A DNA stretch of 7,272 nt from Actinomycetes bacterium. Its GTDB lineage: Bacteria; Actinomycetota; Acidimicrobiia; Spongiisociales; UBA5794. Each line of letters begins with the position of its first letter. Within the stretch, counting starts at the first letter, position 1. The notes beneath the pieces were generated by a model that was not told the origin of the DNA, searched no databases, and worked only from the letters and a program-made list of their open reading frames with translations. Shown here one piece after another: positions 6,722-7,272 of the stretch. Location of the stretch: the NCBI GenBank assembly GCA_024275815.1, contig JAJRYI010000031.1, positions 1-7,272 on the forward strand, written 5' to 3'. A program made the position numbers and the translations under genes.

Positions 6722-7272
6722 CCACCGCAGCGATCGACATCGGATCGAACTCGCTGCGTCTCCTCGTTGTGGATGACGACGGGACCCAGCTCGTTCGCGA
6801 CGTGACGGTGACCGGTCTCGGCAGCGGAGTCGAGCAGACGGGACGGATCGATCGTGAGCGTTACGACGCCACGATGCTCGTCATCGAGCGTTACGGGAAG
6901 ATCATCACCGAGCACAGCGTCGGGTCACTCGAGGCGGTCGCAACGTCTGCTTGCAGGGACGCCGTAAACGGAGCAGCGTTGATGGATGACATCGAAGGGA
7001 TCCTCGGTGGACGCCCACGGGTCATCGATGGCGAACACGAGGCAGTCCTGGCGTTCTCCGGGGCGACGGCCGAGATGGCGGCAGGGGAGAACAAGCTCGT
7101 GATCGACATCGGAGGGGGCTCCACCGAGTTCGTCTTCGGTGCCGTGAGCCCCACCTATGCAACGAGCATCGACATGGGGTCTGTTCGACTCACCGACCGA
7201 TGTATCGACCGGCGGCCGATCCCTGTCGGGACCATCGAGAGGGCCCGTGGCGAGTGTGTGGACGCCTTCGCC
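6718..7272 (+). CDS. Exopolyphosphatase / guanosine pentaphosphate phosphatase, Ppx/GppA family (N-terminal part, cut by the window edge)
   Basis: The frame runs off the right edge without a stop; 185 residues are visible of about 310 for short actinobacterial members such as Rv1026. Family enzymes release phosphate from polyphosphate or turn pppGpp into ppGpp in the cytoplasm. The ASKHA-fold phosphate-1 motif AAIDIGSNSLRLLV starts at residue 4, TSACRDA lies at 76-82, DGEHEA at 104-109, and the phosphate-2 motif IDIGGGSTEF at 129-138, followed by SIDMGSVRLTDR. By spacing (29 residues before Glu137) Glu108 corresponds to the catalytic glutamate Glu121 of Escherichia coli Ppx, and Glu137 to its Glu150. 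The neighbouring glutamate of the usual EEA is His107 here. GTG 6718 is chosen because its GTGA overlaps the DUF501 stop and the family begins directly with AIDIGSNS; ATG 6703 in frame would add five residues. Polyphosphate versus pppGpp preference cannot be told from this part. Confidence 0.94.
   Translation, partial: MTTAAIDIGSNSLRLLVVDDDGTQLVRDVTVTGLGSGVEQTGRIDRERYDATMLVIERYGKIITEHSVGSLEAVATSACRDAVNGAALMDDIEGILGGRPRVIDGEHEAVLAFSGATAEMAAGENKLVIDIGGGSTEFVFGAVSPTYATSIDMGSVRLTDRCIDRRPIPVGTIERARGECVDAFA

Overview
The window is a densely packed, all plus-strand stretch of bacterial chromosome. It carries seven genes: the 3' part of mfd, a PpiC/SurA-type peptidyl-prolyl isomerase lipoprotein, mazG (tetrapyrrole-methylase fusion type), eno, an ftsB/divIC-like septum formation initiator, a DUF501 gene, and the 5' part of a ppx/gppA-type phosphatase. 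The order mazG-eno-septum initiator-DUF501-ppx, with mfd just upstream, is the order I know from Actinomycetota (in Mycobacterium tuberculosis Rv1020 mfd, Rv1021 mazG, Rv1022 lpqU, Rv1023 eno, Rv1024, Rv1025, Rv1026). The base composition is clearly GC-rich but looks lower than in Streptomyces or Mycobacterium. A deep-branching actinobacterium such as an Acidimicrobiia-like lineage is my best guess; the assignment to a class is inference.

Layout: 1-2052 mfd C-terminal part (open at the left edge); 2049-2972 secreted PPIase lipoprotein; 2974-4425 mazG; 4426-4471 the only real intergenic gap (46 bases); 4472-5758 eno; 5755-6204 septum initiator; 6197-6721 DUF501; 6718-7272 ppx (open at the right edge). 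Junctions are ATGA or GTGA overlaps, an 8-base overlap, or a 1-base gap. The genes therefore look co-transcribed and partly translationally coupled, with a possible second promoter in front of eno. I found no tRNA, rRNA, mobile element, CRISPR, terminator hairpin or significant repeat.

Functionally the set mixes genome and nucleotide-pool upkeep (Mfd, MazG), central metabolism (enolase), envelope and division functions (PPIase lipoprotein, FtsB-like protein) and polyphosphate or (p)ppGpp turnover (Ppx). DUF501 is the one gene of unknown function. I see no evidence for a previously undescribed system. The points most worth a second look are the gene order, which combines a Firmicutes-like and an actinobacterial arrangement, the YabN-type MazG fusion, the Cys/His residues in DUF501, and the near absence of Shine-Dalgarno sequences.
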